Below, in pieces: positions 28,053 through 38,033 of a DNA stretch of 53,345 nucleotides (positions are counted from its first letter, which is position 1; the number at the start of each line of letters is the position of its first letter). A program made the position numbers and the translations under genes. The stretch comes from Stentor roeselii (taxonomy: Eukaryota > Ciliophora > Heterotrichea > Heterotrichida > Stentoridae). The stretch lies in contig RSEH01000296.1 in assembly GCA_006503475.1 (NCBI GenBank), forward strand, positions 1 to 53,345, written 5' to 3'. A model generated the notes under the pieces. The model saw only the letters and a list, made by a program, of their open reading frames with translations, had not been told where the DNA came from and did no database searches.

Positions 28053-29183
28053 TTATGTTGCACAAACTTTATAGCATATACCTAGATGAATTTTACAATA
28101 AGCTATGAATTCTTTATTTTTTGTAAGCAGCACATCTCGGGGTTTTTCTTGTAACTTTGTATGATCATGGTTATAATCCTTTTTAAGTATTTCTAATCTT
28201 TGATTTATTGGTAAGTTGTTGAATCCTGTATGAAAATAACCTAGTAATGTCTTCTTTATTTCATTTCCTTTAATTTCTTTCTTTTTTTTAGGAGGCATTT
28301 TCAGTTTAGGTTGTTGATTTTTTGCTTTCTGTAATTGTAACTCACACATCAATTTTTTTTTTTCATTTTCCAAATTCTCAATTTTTTTCTTTGATTGATC
28401 GAATTCTTGTTTCTTCTGCTTTTCAAGACTCGTTAATACTTCTTGGTTTTCGCTCTTTACTCTTTCCATTTCTCTCCCTATTTCATCGTTTTTGCTTCTT
28501 GCAGTATTGAGTTCATTATCTTTCACTGTTAACTGTTGCTTTAATACAGATATTAATTTCTTATTATTCTCAACTTCCTGTATCAATCTTTCTTTTTCTT
28601 TTTCTAATTTTTCGATCTTTTTAATTCTCCCTTCTGTTAGGATTATTTGATCTTCAAAATTCTTTAATTCCTTATCTAATTTCTCGATAAGATTTTTTTT
28701 TTCTTCATTCAATTGTTGGATATTTTCACTCTCTTTTTTCAATTTTTTTATTTCTTCCTTCTTTTCTTCGAGTTCTTGTTGGATTTTTTCATTCTTTTCT
28801 TGTTCTTGGTGGATTTTTTCATTCTTTTCTTCGAGTTCTTGTTGGATTTTTTCATTCTTTTCTTGTTCTTGGTGAATTTTTTCATTCCAAATGGTCTCTT
28901 GATTTACTTTCGTTTTATTGTTACTAGACCAACAACAGCCCGACCCTAATAGTCCTTGATAGTATTTCAGCTGATGTGTAGATAGATTGATAAATAATCT
29001 TCTTTTTATGAGGTTCGGATAATTTACTAGGAAATTCAATTCTTGATAAGTAAGCCTTTCCAAAGAACCTTCGAAAATTTGATTTCCATTCAGATTGGCT
29101 ACTGAAAAATACACATTCTTCATGAATGTGTATATTGCCACAGTATAGCCTCCTTGCATTTCAATTTTTAGAGCCTCATTCAT
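28053..29183 (-). CDS. Coiled-coil protein with tandem 21-residue repeats
   Basis: The 376-residue frame has a globular N-terminal ~90 residues (MNEALKIEMQGGYTVAIYTF..., with a CCW motif near 94), a long coiled coil at about 95-300, and a basic C-terminal ~75 residues ending YKVCAT. The coiled coil holds two copies of a 21-residue unit (QQELEEKNEKIHQEQEKNEKI). Sequence directly 3' is protein-like but broken, so the present C-terminus may be truncated. It lies in an AT-rich island with little strand skew. No family recognised. Confidence 0.6.
   Translation of the reverse strand: MNEALKIEMQGGYTVAIYTFMKNVYFSVANLNGNQIFEGSLERLTYQELNFLVNYPNLIKRRLFINLSTHQLKYYQGLLGSGCCWSSNNKTKVNQETIWNEKIHQEQEKNEKIQQELEEKNEKIHQEQEKNEKIQQELEEKKEEIKKLKKESENIQQLNEEKKNLIEKLDKELKNFEDQIILTEGRIKKIEKLEKEKERLIQEVENNKKLISVLKQQLTVKDNELNTARSKNDEIGREMERVKSENQEVLTSLEKQKKQEFDQSKKKIENLENEKKKLMCELQLQKAKNQQPKLKMPPKKKKEIKGNEIKKTLLGYFHTGFNNLPINQRLEILKKDYNHDHTKLQEKPRDVLLTKNKEFIAYCKIHLGICYKVCAT
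28762..28887. repeat. Two in-frame 63-bp tandem units
   Basis: Units start at about 28762 and 28825 and encode the two 21-residue coiled-coil repeats (QQELEEKNEKIHQEQEKNEKI). They are nearly identical, which suggests recent in-frame duplication. Shorter half-unit repeats lie within. Confidence 0.85.
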
Positions 29184-29619
29184 TTTTATAATGTCTACAA
29201 ATATGGAAGAAAAGTATAAATTTATATAGTCAGGTAGATTTGAATTTTATCTTAATAACTTTAAACATTAATTCTTATAGATTCTTATATTTTTTGATAA
29301 ATGAATCTAGATTAATTGAATGTAGGTAAAATTGATAGAATTTAAACATTGATATAAATCTTTTTTTCAAATCAAGAAAATTGAGACTGATCTCTGTCAA
29401 ATAAAAATATTTTCATCTAATTTCTTAGACTTTATTTCAAAATAAATTTACTTTCCTTGTATTTCAATATAAAAATCAACTCAAATTGAAATATAATGTA
29501 AAAATATCCTATAGATTAAACATAAACTATATTTTTAATAAGTAAATCATTTTATAAATATCTGTTTTATAATACATATACTCATTTGATATTTTATCAA
29601 GTAAACATGATTATAATTG

Positions 29620-30135
29620 GGGTAATGCTAAATACCTTTTATTGATAAACTCTATCTTATTGAACTAAAACGATCCTAATATCTGATCTCTTCATTACTT
29701 TGGTATTTTAAATTAATAAAAATATATCTAATCAGTAATAAAATAAATTGGATGGTCAAATAAAAAAATTCTAAAGTGATACTGTTAGAACACAACTACC
29801 CAAACTTTATTCATATATTCAGTAAATCCATAAGAGTAACAAATTCAGAGAAAAAATTACTAATATCAGCACATATTTAGAATGATATATTAAAATTTTC
29901 ATTTTTTCTATGGACTATCAAATCCCTATTAAGTATATAAAATTCTTTGCACAAATGCATGCAAAGCTCTTAAAAAATAGTAATTAAATTTAAAAGTATG
30001 ATATTTTCATAGTTAAATTCCTTAAAATCATTTGCTAATGTCGATCTGTAATATAACAATAAAATTAGAAAATGAAGAAATGTAAGCTTCAATTTTTAAC
30101 CGATGATGTTATAATTACTTAAAGTAATAAATTTA
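29620..30135 (-). pseudogene. Degenerate copy of the 3' end of the surface-protease/receptor gene
   Basis: The stretch resembles 31150-31650, the 3' end and downstream flank of the large gene on the same strand. Both contain ACTACCCAAACTTTATTCA, then CATATTCAGTAAATCCAT, and further on matching ATGATATTTTCAT. The last ~45 bp (around 30090-30135) match about 32365-32430 (for example GATGTTATAA then CTTAAAGTAA and ATGAGAAGAG). Relative to the source it therefore lacks roughly 700 bp that include the segment between the GPS and the middle membrane helices. Many substitutions and small indels destroy the frame. It is a tandem, partly deleted pseudogene. Confidence 0.8.
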
Positions 30136-30249
30136 TGAGAAGAGCTATTATAAATCATCCATAATTAAAAATTATATAAATATCTAATTCAATCATGAAT
30201 AATGATTATATCTGAATTATTAATTATAAATTTTTGAGCAAGAGCAACG

Positions 30250-30570
30250 GAACTTGATTGCTGCCAAATCATATATTCTTAAAATTCTCAAAGTTCCCTT
30301 AAGCTGTTTTTGGTATCAATCCTTTCAAGTATCGCCAAAACTGTTAAAGATCATCAGTTAAAAACATCAAGAAACTAGGGTTTCATCCTATAAGAAAATC
30401 GACTATCATCCAAAAGTTTCATTTAGTACTTTCTTCGAAAAGTATCAATGATGATCAGAGATTCTTCTCTTCAAAACTTTCAGTCACTTCTGCCCTTCGA
30501 ATATTTTCTTTATACTTTTCATTTCTGTTGTATTTTTCGTTGACTGTATCAAGCATATGAAATTTGAGAA
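30250..30570 (-). pseudogene. Decayed coding stretch, unknown family
   Basis: One minus-strand frame reads like protein for about 40 codons (KFLKFHMLDTVNEKYNRNEK, then RRAEVTESFEEK) before a TGA. Protein-like fragments continue in shifted frames (VLAILERIDTKNSLREL). The pattern is that of an old pseudogene with nonsense and frameshift changes. I could not match it to the neighbouring large gene. Confidence 0.3.
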
Positions 30571-31203
30571 ATTTTTCACGTGTAAATTTCTAGTCAAAAC
30601 TTAAAGTTCTAATTGTCTACTTCTAGAATGAAATTTCAAGGCTATAATCTTCAACCTCATGTTTTAAAGTACTTGGAGGACTATAGTCATTTAAACTACT
30701 CACTTCGTAATAATTTTTAATGATGGATAGAAGAAATCGATGTGTAGGATTTTTTTTAATTCACTTTCATTTGAACTAGATCTGGAAGTTCGATCCTAAA
30801 ATAACTTGTTGAATTATTTATGGTGTGTTAATCGATGAATAATTTGATAGCTATTTGGAGTTGAGATTAAAACTAAAAAGTGTTAATATTGGATTGGTCT
30901 ATTTGCTTAATGAGTTATAATTGTTTTCAATCAATGTGGCTGCTTTGTTAAATCATTCTTATTATTTACCTGTTGATCCAAAAATGAGAGCCAAGGTTTT
31001 GATATTGATTTGAGTTCTCCTATTCGATTGAGAGCAGGTCTGGTTATTAAACTAATATATTACTTTTTTTCAAAGAGGCAGATTGAAATAAGGATGTTGG
31101 CTAAAATCCTCAAATGTTAAATATTTGGAATTAAATGATTGATTAGGAACTAATATAAAATACTTACTCATAATAAAATTCTATCTTATTTAAAAAAGTA
31201 ACC

Positions 31204-34200
31204 TTAATTTCTTATTTCTTCATTACTTGAGTATTTAAGTTTTATATAAAAGTATCTAATGAGAGATAAAATTGATTGAATAATTGGATCAAACAAAAAA
31301 ATCTCTAAAATGATGCTGTTTATAGCACAAACTACCCAAACTTTATTCACATATTCAGTAAATCCATGAGAATTACAAGAAATCAAATAAATCAGAGAAA
31401 AATTAACAAAAATGAGCAGAATATTCATAACGATATACTTTAATTTTTCCTGTTTTAAGTGTAGTATCAAAATCATAAAGAACGATACTAAAAGCTTAGC
31501 ACAAATACTTGCCAAAGCACTTAAAACAATTGTAATGAAATTAAAAATTATGATATTTTCATTCAGGAAATCTTCAAAATTCTTCACTGATTTTGATCGA
31601 TATTTATAATCAAAGTAAAAACTGTCAAATAACAGTAAAATATAGAAAATAAAAAATGTTCTTGTTAAAAGAAAAGAATGATTTTGGTATACCTTAACTG
31701 AAATCAGTATATGAAAATCATGAAATTTATCAAAAAAAATATTTGAGGAATATTTACTCTGTATATTGCATCGGTTTTCAAACATATTTTTTTGATCAAA
31801 CTCATTTTTATTTTCCTCAAGTTTATTTTCTTGCATTTCTATAACAATATCCTCATTCTTCTTTGAAGCATCTTCATCAACAATTCGAGATTCAGACTTG
31901 CTTTCCTTTTCAAATGAAACTATGATTCTTTGTTCACTATAAATTTCAGTCTGATTGTGTTGTTGCTCTTTAGACTCCTCTAGATTAATTTGATTTTTTT
32001 TCAGTTCTAATTTTTTTTCATGATACGTTCTCATCATCACTCTTAATTGAAGTAAACCATAAAGTAAAAACAAACTAAAACATAGTAAAAATCCTGGGGT
32101 TTTAAATGTTTCAACAGTAAATTTTTTATCACGATGAGACTCAGATTGTTCTGTCTCAAGTTCAGTTTCAGGAACAAATGAAAAAATACTTAAATGATTA
32201 CATCCACAAACAACTGATTTTTCATTAAAGTTGATAACTTCACATCCGTAGTCATCCCAGCCTAAAGAGCTATTCAAGTAACAACATTTTTCATTTTCAT
32301 AAACAAATTCAGTAAAATTAATTGGAATTTCAATAAGTATCTCTTTTTCATTTAAATTAACTTCAAGTTTTTTTAACCCCGTGATGTTATAAGCGCTTAA
32401 AGTAACTAATTCATGAGAAGAGTTCATTTTCGGAGTAACTTTAAAATAAGAGGTGATAAATCCAATTGAAAAATCTTCAAAAGTCTTAAAACTCAATGCT
32501 TGAGAAGGTAAAATAACAGAAAAATCAGAATTCTTGAAACTAAAACCGTTAAAATCACGAAATTTCTTAACCGATAAATAAGAAAACATTTTTTTCGTAT
32601 TTATCTGAACCGTTTGCCCTTCCTTCATTTGTCTCAAGACCAACAAATGAATATCTTCAACATTTTCCATAATCCCCTGAAAATCACCCGTTATTTTCCT
32701 GACAACCTCATCATTAATCTCACAGAAACTTTCCAAAACCTCAAAAAGTCCAACTCCCTGATTTTGACTTAACCCAATCTTCGACATTTTTTTAAGAAAA
32801 TCTGAAAAAATCTCAGGTCTTGACTTAAATAAAAACTTTTCTCTAATAAAAGGATTCAAGCTGAGTTTTAAAAAGAAATCTAAAACAATATCTGCGAAAT
32901 TTTCATCTGCTTCACTGATTTGAATGAATCTAAGAATTTTCTCCTGACAATATTCAAAAATTTCTTTATAAAACTCCTGAGTTTCTTTATCAGACCATTC
33001 AAAATCTTGTTCTTTTTGCATAAAAGCCAAGACATTTCCAATAACAAGAGGAATATTTGTTTCAGGTTCAATTATTTGATTTTGTTTCATATATTTTTTC
33101 ACGTTATTTTGAGTTTTCATTATTTTTACCTCAGTTTTTACTTCAGTATAATCGCCTAACGAGTCAGAAACTCTGCAAGTCACTTTAGTCGAATTTCCGA
33201 TGTACGAAAGAGTCGTTGTTAAAAAGTTGGACTGACTGGACTTGAGAGGAAAACGTGTCGACTCGCTTTCATAAGCAAAAAAGTACTGCAAGGGAAAATC
33301 TTCTTCATCATCCTTCCAGTCTTTCGCAGTGATAAAAAATTCTGTGATTAATTCTTTTCCTGAATCAGGTGAAACCTTGAGACTTCCAAATAATGGAGGA
33401 GAATTTATAACGAACTCTTCATAAAATGAAGATTTTTCTGAGTTTAAAGATGTTAAATCAAAGTTTAACTGAAAGATGGTACCTTGAGTCAAGCCTAGCC
33501 TCGCAGGAGAGAAGTCGACGAAATAGTCAGTTGATAAAAGACGGTTGTTTATCAACCATTTGACACTTTTTATTTCAGTCGAATTCACCAAGGCTTGGAT
33601 CCTGGAAGATTCAAACAACGGAATTTTTTTCATTAATTTTTTACTTTTCCATTCAAACATCGTAACTAAAGGAACTTCAAAGTCAACAAAATTGATTTTA
33701 AATACTTTTTCACTTGAAATTTTGTAATCTTTTGAAGTGGTTTTAATAACCAGATGACTCATTTTATCACTTTTCAGGAAAATCTGAGGAATTCTTATCT
33801 GACAATTCTCTGATTCAAAGTTAAAATCACATGGATTGAGACCATTAAAACATTTCCATTGACACTCAACACTTATCTCTCCTTTCAAGTTAGTATCAAA
33901 GCTAAGCGAAGCATCAAGTAACAAGTCATTCAAAGTTGAAACATCTCCAGGAGCCCTATTAAGCACAATTTGAGGTGCTTGAGGAAAGACCTCAACTTGA
34001 CCCTCGAGAATTTCAATATTCTCACCACTCTGAATAACATTTAATTTAAAAGTCCAAAGTCCTGGCTTCAAAGTATGAGGCTCAACAATCATCATCGGCA
34101 AGTCATCATTTTTTTGTAAAATTTTTAACCCTTCATTATTTCTGTTCATTAAAATCCATTCATAACTTAACTTCTGAGAACTACTACATTGACTGACCTT

Positions 34201-37200
34201 ATCAATGAAAATAAGACATTTCTGAGAAGGGCTACAAGAGCTGTTTTCTGTAAAGTCCACATAAATATCAACGATTTTCTTGATTTTTATGATTTTTTCT
34301 GTAGAGTTGGCTTTTTCAAGATAGTTTTTAACAGTTAAGAAGATTTTTAGCTCTGGTATAGACTCGACTTGTTGAGAATTGATTTGAAAAGTGCAGGTGT
34401 TGAGGAGTGAAGAAGGTAAGTTGATATTTGGGTAAAAATCCCAGAAACAGCTCAAGTCTCGGCCGAGTCCTCCAGTTGACAACTCAGCTGAAATAAAAAA
34501 ATTTTCAGTCAATTCGCAGCTGTACCCGAATTTTTCAGGTGCTTTGATCACTGCAGAGGGAAATGGAAGGTTTTTAGGTTTTTTTGTGAAAGTTTCTATC
34601 AGACCTTGAGGCTCGAAGCCACATTCAGAGAAATCTGAAAACCAAAGAGAAAAGTTGAAAGTCAAATTTTTCATGAAAATTTCGTTATTTTGGCCTAATT
34701 GCAACAAAAAAAGACCTGGACTTATTTTTACCTCTTTAAAAGAATCTCCTAAAATACTGACACTGCTCAGGTCTAAAGCGAACGAAATATTTTCCAGAGA
34801 CATTTTCAGACTAGAGTTAAAAAAAACCTCAACTTCAAAGAAATTACTTCTAAGGTTCAATTCAACATCACTTTTTTGTACCCACCTAAAGCACTTAAAA
34901 CAAGAAAATTCTTCCTTTTGATAATAATCAAACCCTTCTCTACAAACACAATTCTCTTTCTCAACTTTCATAGAAATCTCATCACATAAGCAATTATTTT
35001 CAGGAAAAGTATTTTTAACCAAGCACTTACTGCACTTAAAAAAATCTTCACATTCTCTACAAAACACAGGACATAAAATGCAAGAAATTCCATCAAGAAA
35101 ATACCCAGACTTGCACCTACAATCACTAAAAGGATCAGCATTATTATCCCTGCACTCTTTACAACCAAGTCCATCACAAGCACTACAAGTTTCAACACAA
35201 GGCAAGCATTTTCCATCCTTATCAAGAAAAAGTCCTTTCTTGCATTCACAATTTCCTGAAGTAAAATTAAAGACTTTTTGATCCTTGCATTTAATGCAGG
35301 TCTTTTCTGAGTCACAAGTCAAGCAGTCCTCTCGACACGGTTGACACCCGGATTGATTAAAAAAGCCTTCAAGACATTCACAGCCCTTCGGGCTGGGAAC
35401 AGCGCCTCGAGTCCTGCACTTCAAACAAGTGAACTTTGAAGAGCAAGTTTCACATTCAGAGAAACAAGGAGCACAGCTTCCTTCAGTTGATTCAAAAAAA
35501 CCACTTTCACAAGAACATCTTCCGAAATTATCAGAAACTGCGAAAGGATCTTCACATTCTTCACAAAAAGTCACATTTTTACATCGAAGGCACTTTTCTG
35601 GACAGTTTAAACAAGATGGTAAAAAACTCTCGTTGGATAAATAGAAATTTGAAGAACATTCAAGGCAAGAAGAAAACGCGTCACAAATGAGGCAGTTAAA
35701 AGGACAGCAAAATTTTTGGATTTTTTTGAATTTTGACGAACAGGTCTCACATATTGAGTTATTTGAACATTTTTCACAGTTTGAAAGGCAAGCTTCACAG
35801 ATTCCTTCAGTTAAATAAAAACCTTTTAAGCATGTTTTACATGTTTTTTCAAGGTCGAATCCTGGAAGACATTCAAGGCAGTTGCTGGAAGAATCGCATT
35901 TTAAACAGTTGTTTGGGCAACATTTACTGCTGGTCAATGAAAAACCTGACTCGCATTTGATGCAGTTGAATGGGTTTAGGCATTCTTGACAGTGACTCTG
36001 ACATTTTAAGCATTTTTCTTCGGATTTAAAGAAACCTTCTTTGCATGGAAGACATTTTCCTTCGCTTTCTTGGAAACCTTCGGAACAGGATTGGCAGTGA
36101 CTTGAAATGTTGCAGAATTCGCAGTTTGAAGGACAACAATTACTTGATTTTAAGGAATAAGGTGAAATGCAGGATGAACAGTTACTTGTGGATGAACAGG
36201 CTTTGCAGTTTGGGGAACAGGTTATTTCGCAATAATCTCCACTGTAACCTGGGAAACAACTGCAAATGCCTCGACCTGAACAGGATCCTCTGGCGTAACA
36301 GTAGCTTTTGCATGGGATGTCTGCACAAATTCGTTTGTCTGTTGGACATTTGAACCATCCATTCCATCCACTCAAGGTCAAGTTCCTTCCATCATAACCA
36401 CAAAAAACCGTTTCATTTCCAATTTTCACTGTAACTTTCGTGCTATTACAATCAACCACCTCATAACAAGCAGCATAATTACTTCCAGATACCTTATAAG
36501 GTTTTTTCATCAAAGTACTTTCAAAGCATTTACTATTCTGTCCAACAACTTCATAAGAATTGACAAAAACCTTAGTTGGATAAGCGCCTCCTCCCCTACA
36601 CTTTCCATTATCAAGTGGCATATAAAAAGGACAATAATCAGTATACCTATCCTTCCCTCCCAAAGCACTACTCTCTTTAAAATACTGCATCTCTTTCGGT
36701 AAACTTTCCGAGTAGTTCTTAAGCGAGCATCCTCCTTTATTAATTCCAAAAAAGTCACATCCCCATTTAGTATCATTGACACACCACATAGTCCTATTAA
36801 AGCTCCTTTCATCCTCAATACATTTTTTATCAAAGAACTCACATCCAGCATTTCTTCCAAAATAAGGGACCTGTGCTAAAGTAAAGTCCACATCATACCA
36901 CCCAGTATCCTTAAACACAGCAAGACTGACATCTGAAAAGATACCATCACTAGGAATATAAGAAGTCATATAATCATTCATCATCACCCGCTTATCCCAA
37001 TGAGACCCTGCAGTGCCTGAGCCTCCCGCTTCTTCCAATTCAACCCCTTCTAAACTCATGCAATTAAATGCAGCTCTTGCCTTTTCCAGAACATTAGGAG
37101 TAACTAAAACTGACTTCTCAACGCCTCTTACCGTCACTTTTCGCTTTACCTGCCCAGTGAGATACACTTGGCCATTTTCGTCTCTCCAGTCGTCGAACAA

Positions 37201-37758
37201 GGCAGAGCTGAATCCAAGTAAATGCGTCATTTCATGTGCTAGATTCGCCAGCCACTCTTCCATTGAATTGTCGCTAAAATTCGGAACGTTTATCACGACA
37301 GTCCCGGCCAAAACATTGCCTAAACCGTACTGGTCCGTTTCACAAGCTCCTGCGTAGGCGACGTATGAGACGTCTGTGAGGTGGTTCGTTGTTATGTAGA
37401 TTAAAACGTCTGTATTTGATACTCCTGTTGTTTTGTGCTCTAAAGGGACTTTCACTGCTGATAAACATGAAGAAGTTGATAGTTTTAAGTTGGTTTCTAG
37501 AGGATAGACTTTTAAAGTTGTTGTGAAAAATAAGTCGATTAGGTTCATCAGGGTTAATTTGAATTCGGAGTCTAAGGATGGGTTGTTTAATGTGAAGTTG
37601 TAGTAAAAGTAGCTTAGACGGATTGGGGATAAAGTTTTTGAACGGCTTGTTAAGTGTCTTGAGGATTTTGGACCGAACTCTAAAATTGTGTGGTCTCCAC
37701 CGCAGAGGAGACTGGGGATTAGAGGGATTAACAGGTAGTGGAATAGTTTGAGGAACAT
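31204..37758 (-). CDS. Giant surface protein: leishmanolysin-like (M8) protease, Cys-rich stalk, GPS motif, polycystin-1-like membrane segments
   Basis: The 2184-residue frame has no introns. A signal peptide (about 1-20) leads into an M8 protease domain with HEMTH at 175-179 followed by LLGF, a third His at 253 (SHWDKR) and a Met-turn MMND. All catalytic elements of leishmanolysin/GP63 are present. From about 490 to 990 come dozens of C-x2-C repeats of furin/EGF type. About 1000-1800 is a beta-rich ectodomain resembling REJ/PKD regions. A GPS motif follows at about 1815-1860, with paired Cys and CGCNHLSIF, whose HL-S is the usual self-cleavage site. Then come TM1 (~1885), a ~115-residue charged loop, and about four more TM helices. 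The segment before TM2, FHDFHILISV...RTFF, recalls polycystin-1. Orientation implies an extracellular protease tethered to a receptor. The PLAT domain is not seen. Confidence 0.85.
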   Translation of the reverse strand: MFLKLFHYLLIPLIPSLLCGGDHTILEFGPKSSRHLTSRSKTLSPIRLSYFYYNFTLNNPSLDSEFKLTLMNLIDLFFTTTLKVYPLETNLKLSTSSCLSAVKVPLEHKTTGVSNTDVLIYITTNHLTDVSYVAYAGACETDQYGLGNVLAGTVVINVPNFSDNSMEEWLANLAHEMTHLLGFSSALFDDWRDENGQVYLTGQVKRKVTVRGVEKSVLVTPNVLEKARAAFNCMSLEGVELEEAGGSGTAGSHWDKRVMMNDYMTSYIPSDGIFSDVSLAVFKDTGWYDVDFTLAQVPYFGRNAGCEFFDKKCIEDERSFNRTMWCVNDTKWGCDFFGINKGGCSLKNYSESLPKEMQYFKESSALGGKDRYTDYCPFYMPLDNGKCRGGGAYPTKVFVNSYEVVGQNSKCFESTLMKKPYKVSGSNYAACYEVVDCNSTKVTVKIGNETVFCGYDGRNLTLSGWNGWFKCPTDKRICADIPCKSYCYARGSCSGRGICSCFPGYSGDYCEITCSPNCKACSSTSNCSSCISPYSLKSSNCCPSNCEFCNISSHCQSCSEGFQESEGKCLPCKEGFFKSEEKCLKCQSHCQECLNPFNCIKCESGFSLTSSKCCPNNCLKCDSSSNCLECLPGFDLEKTCKTCLKGFYLTEGICEACLSNCEKCSNNSICETCSSKFKKIQKFCCPFNCLICDAFSSCLECSSNFYLSNESFLPSCLNCPEKCLRCKNVTFCEECEDPFAVSDNFGRCSCESGFFESTEGSCAPCFSECETCSSKFTCLKCRTRGAVPSPKGCECLEGFFNQSGCQPCREDCLTCDSEKTCIKCKDQKVFNFTSGNCECKKGLFLDKDGKCLPCVETCSACDGLGCKECRDNNADPFSDCRCKSGYFLDGISCILCPVFCRECEDFFKCSKCLVKNTFPENNCLCDEISMKVEKENCVCREGFDYYQKEEFSCFKCFRWVQKSDVELNLRSNFFEVEVFFNSSLKMSLENISFALDLSSVSILGDSFKEVKISPGLFLLQLGQNNEIFMKNLTFNFSLWFSDFSECGFEPQGLIETFTKKPKNLPFPSAVIKAPEKFGYSCELTENFFISAELSTGGLGRDLSCFWDFYPNINLPSSLLNTCTFQINSQQVESIPELKIFLTVKNYLEKANSTEKIIKIKKIVDIYVDFTENSSCSPSQKCLIFIDKVSQCSSSQKLSYEWILMNRNNEGLKILQKNDDLPMMIVEPHTLKPGLWTFKLNVIQSGENIEILEGQVEVFPQAPQIVLNRAPGDVSTLNDLLLDASLSFDTNLKGEISVECQWKCFNGLNPCDFNFESENCQIRIPQIFLKSDKMSHLVIKTTSKDYKISSEKVFKINFVDFEVPLVTMFEWKSKKLMKKIPLFESSRIQALVNSTEIKSVKWLINNRLLSTDYFVDFSPARLGLTQGTIFQLNFDLTSLNSEKSSFYEEFVINSPPLFGSLKVSPDSGKELITEFFITAKDWKDDEEDFPLQYFFAYESESTRFPLKSSQSNFLTTTLSYIGNSTKVTCRVSDSLGDYTEVKTEVKIMKTQNNVKKYMKQNQIIEPETNIPLVIGNVLAFMQKEQDFEWSDKETQEFYKEIFEYCQEKILRFIQISEADENFADIVLDFFLKLSLNPFIREKFLFKSRPEIFSDFLKKMSKIGLSQNQGVGLFEVLESFCEINDEVVRKITGDFQGIMENVEDIHLLVLRQMKEGQTVQINTKKMFSYLSVKKFRDFNGFSFKNSDFSVILPSQALSFKTFEDFSIGFITSYFKVTPKMNSSHELVTLSAYNITGLKKLEVNLNEKEILIEIPINFTEFVYENEKCCYLNSSLGWDDYGCEVINFNEKSVVCGCNHLSIFSFVPETELETEQSESHRDKKFTVETFKTPGFLLCFSLFLLYGLLQLRVMMRTYHEKKLELKKNQINLEESKEQQHNQTEIYSEQRIIVSFEKESKSESRIVDEDASKKNEDIVIEMQENKLEENKNEFDQKNMFENRCNIQSKYSSNIFFDKFHDFHILISVKVYQNHSFLLTRTFFIFYILLLFDSFYFDYKYRSKSVKNFEDFLNENIIIFNFITIVLSALASICAKLLVSFFMILILHLKQEKLKYIVMNILLIFVNFSLIYLISCNSHGFTEYVNKVWVVCAINSIILEIFLFDPIIQSILSLIRYFYIKLKYSSNEEIRN

Positions 37759-38033
37759 TTTTATTTTTAGGGGTTTTGGGATTGTATTGGATTGGGTTGT
37801 GGAAAGAGAGATTTGATTTTTTTTTATTGGATAAGGGAAGGATTTTATTTGAATTTTTAAATTTTTGGTTTTAAGTGAGAGGCCTTAGTTTTTTAAATGA
37901 ATAACTCTAATAAGCTGATAATCTTCAACCCATCTCCAAATAATATTCCTCAACCAACTCCACCCAACTAAAAATCCTAAAACCCCCAAAAAAAAATCTC
38001 AAATCCAACACCTGCATCTCACTCCATTTAAAA
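37759..38033. promoter_or_regulatory. Divergent 5' region with an abrupt strand-composition switch
   Basis: This is the 275-bp gap between the start codons of the surface-protease gene (minus) and a coiled-coil gene (plus). The left part is T/G-rich on the + strand (37801-37860: 14 G, 0 C). The right part is C/A-rich (37921-37980: 22 C, 0 G). Each gene therefore has a G-free, C/A-rich leader on its own coding strand, and the switch occurs near 37,900. No clear TATA or other box is seen. Confidence 0.5.

Larger units (their letters stand above)
29184..31203. other. AT-rich island between the coiled-coil and surface-protease genes
   Basis: About 2 kb without an intact gene. It contains a decayed copy of the 3' end of the neighbouring large gene (29620-30135) and another decayed coding stretch (30250-30570), both listed separately. 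The remaining parts are AT-rich with no recognised feature. Confidence 0.6.
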
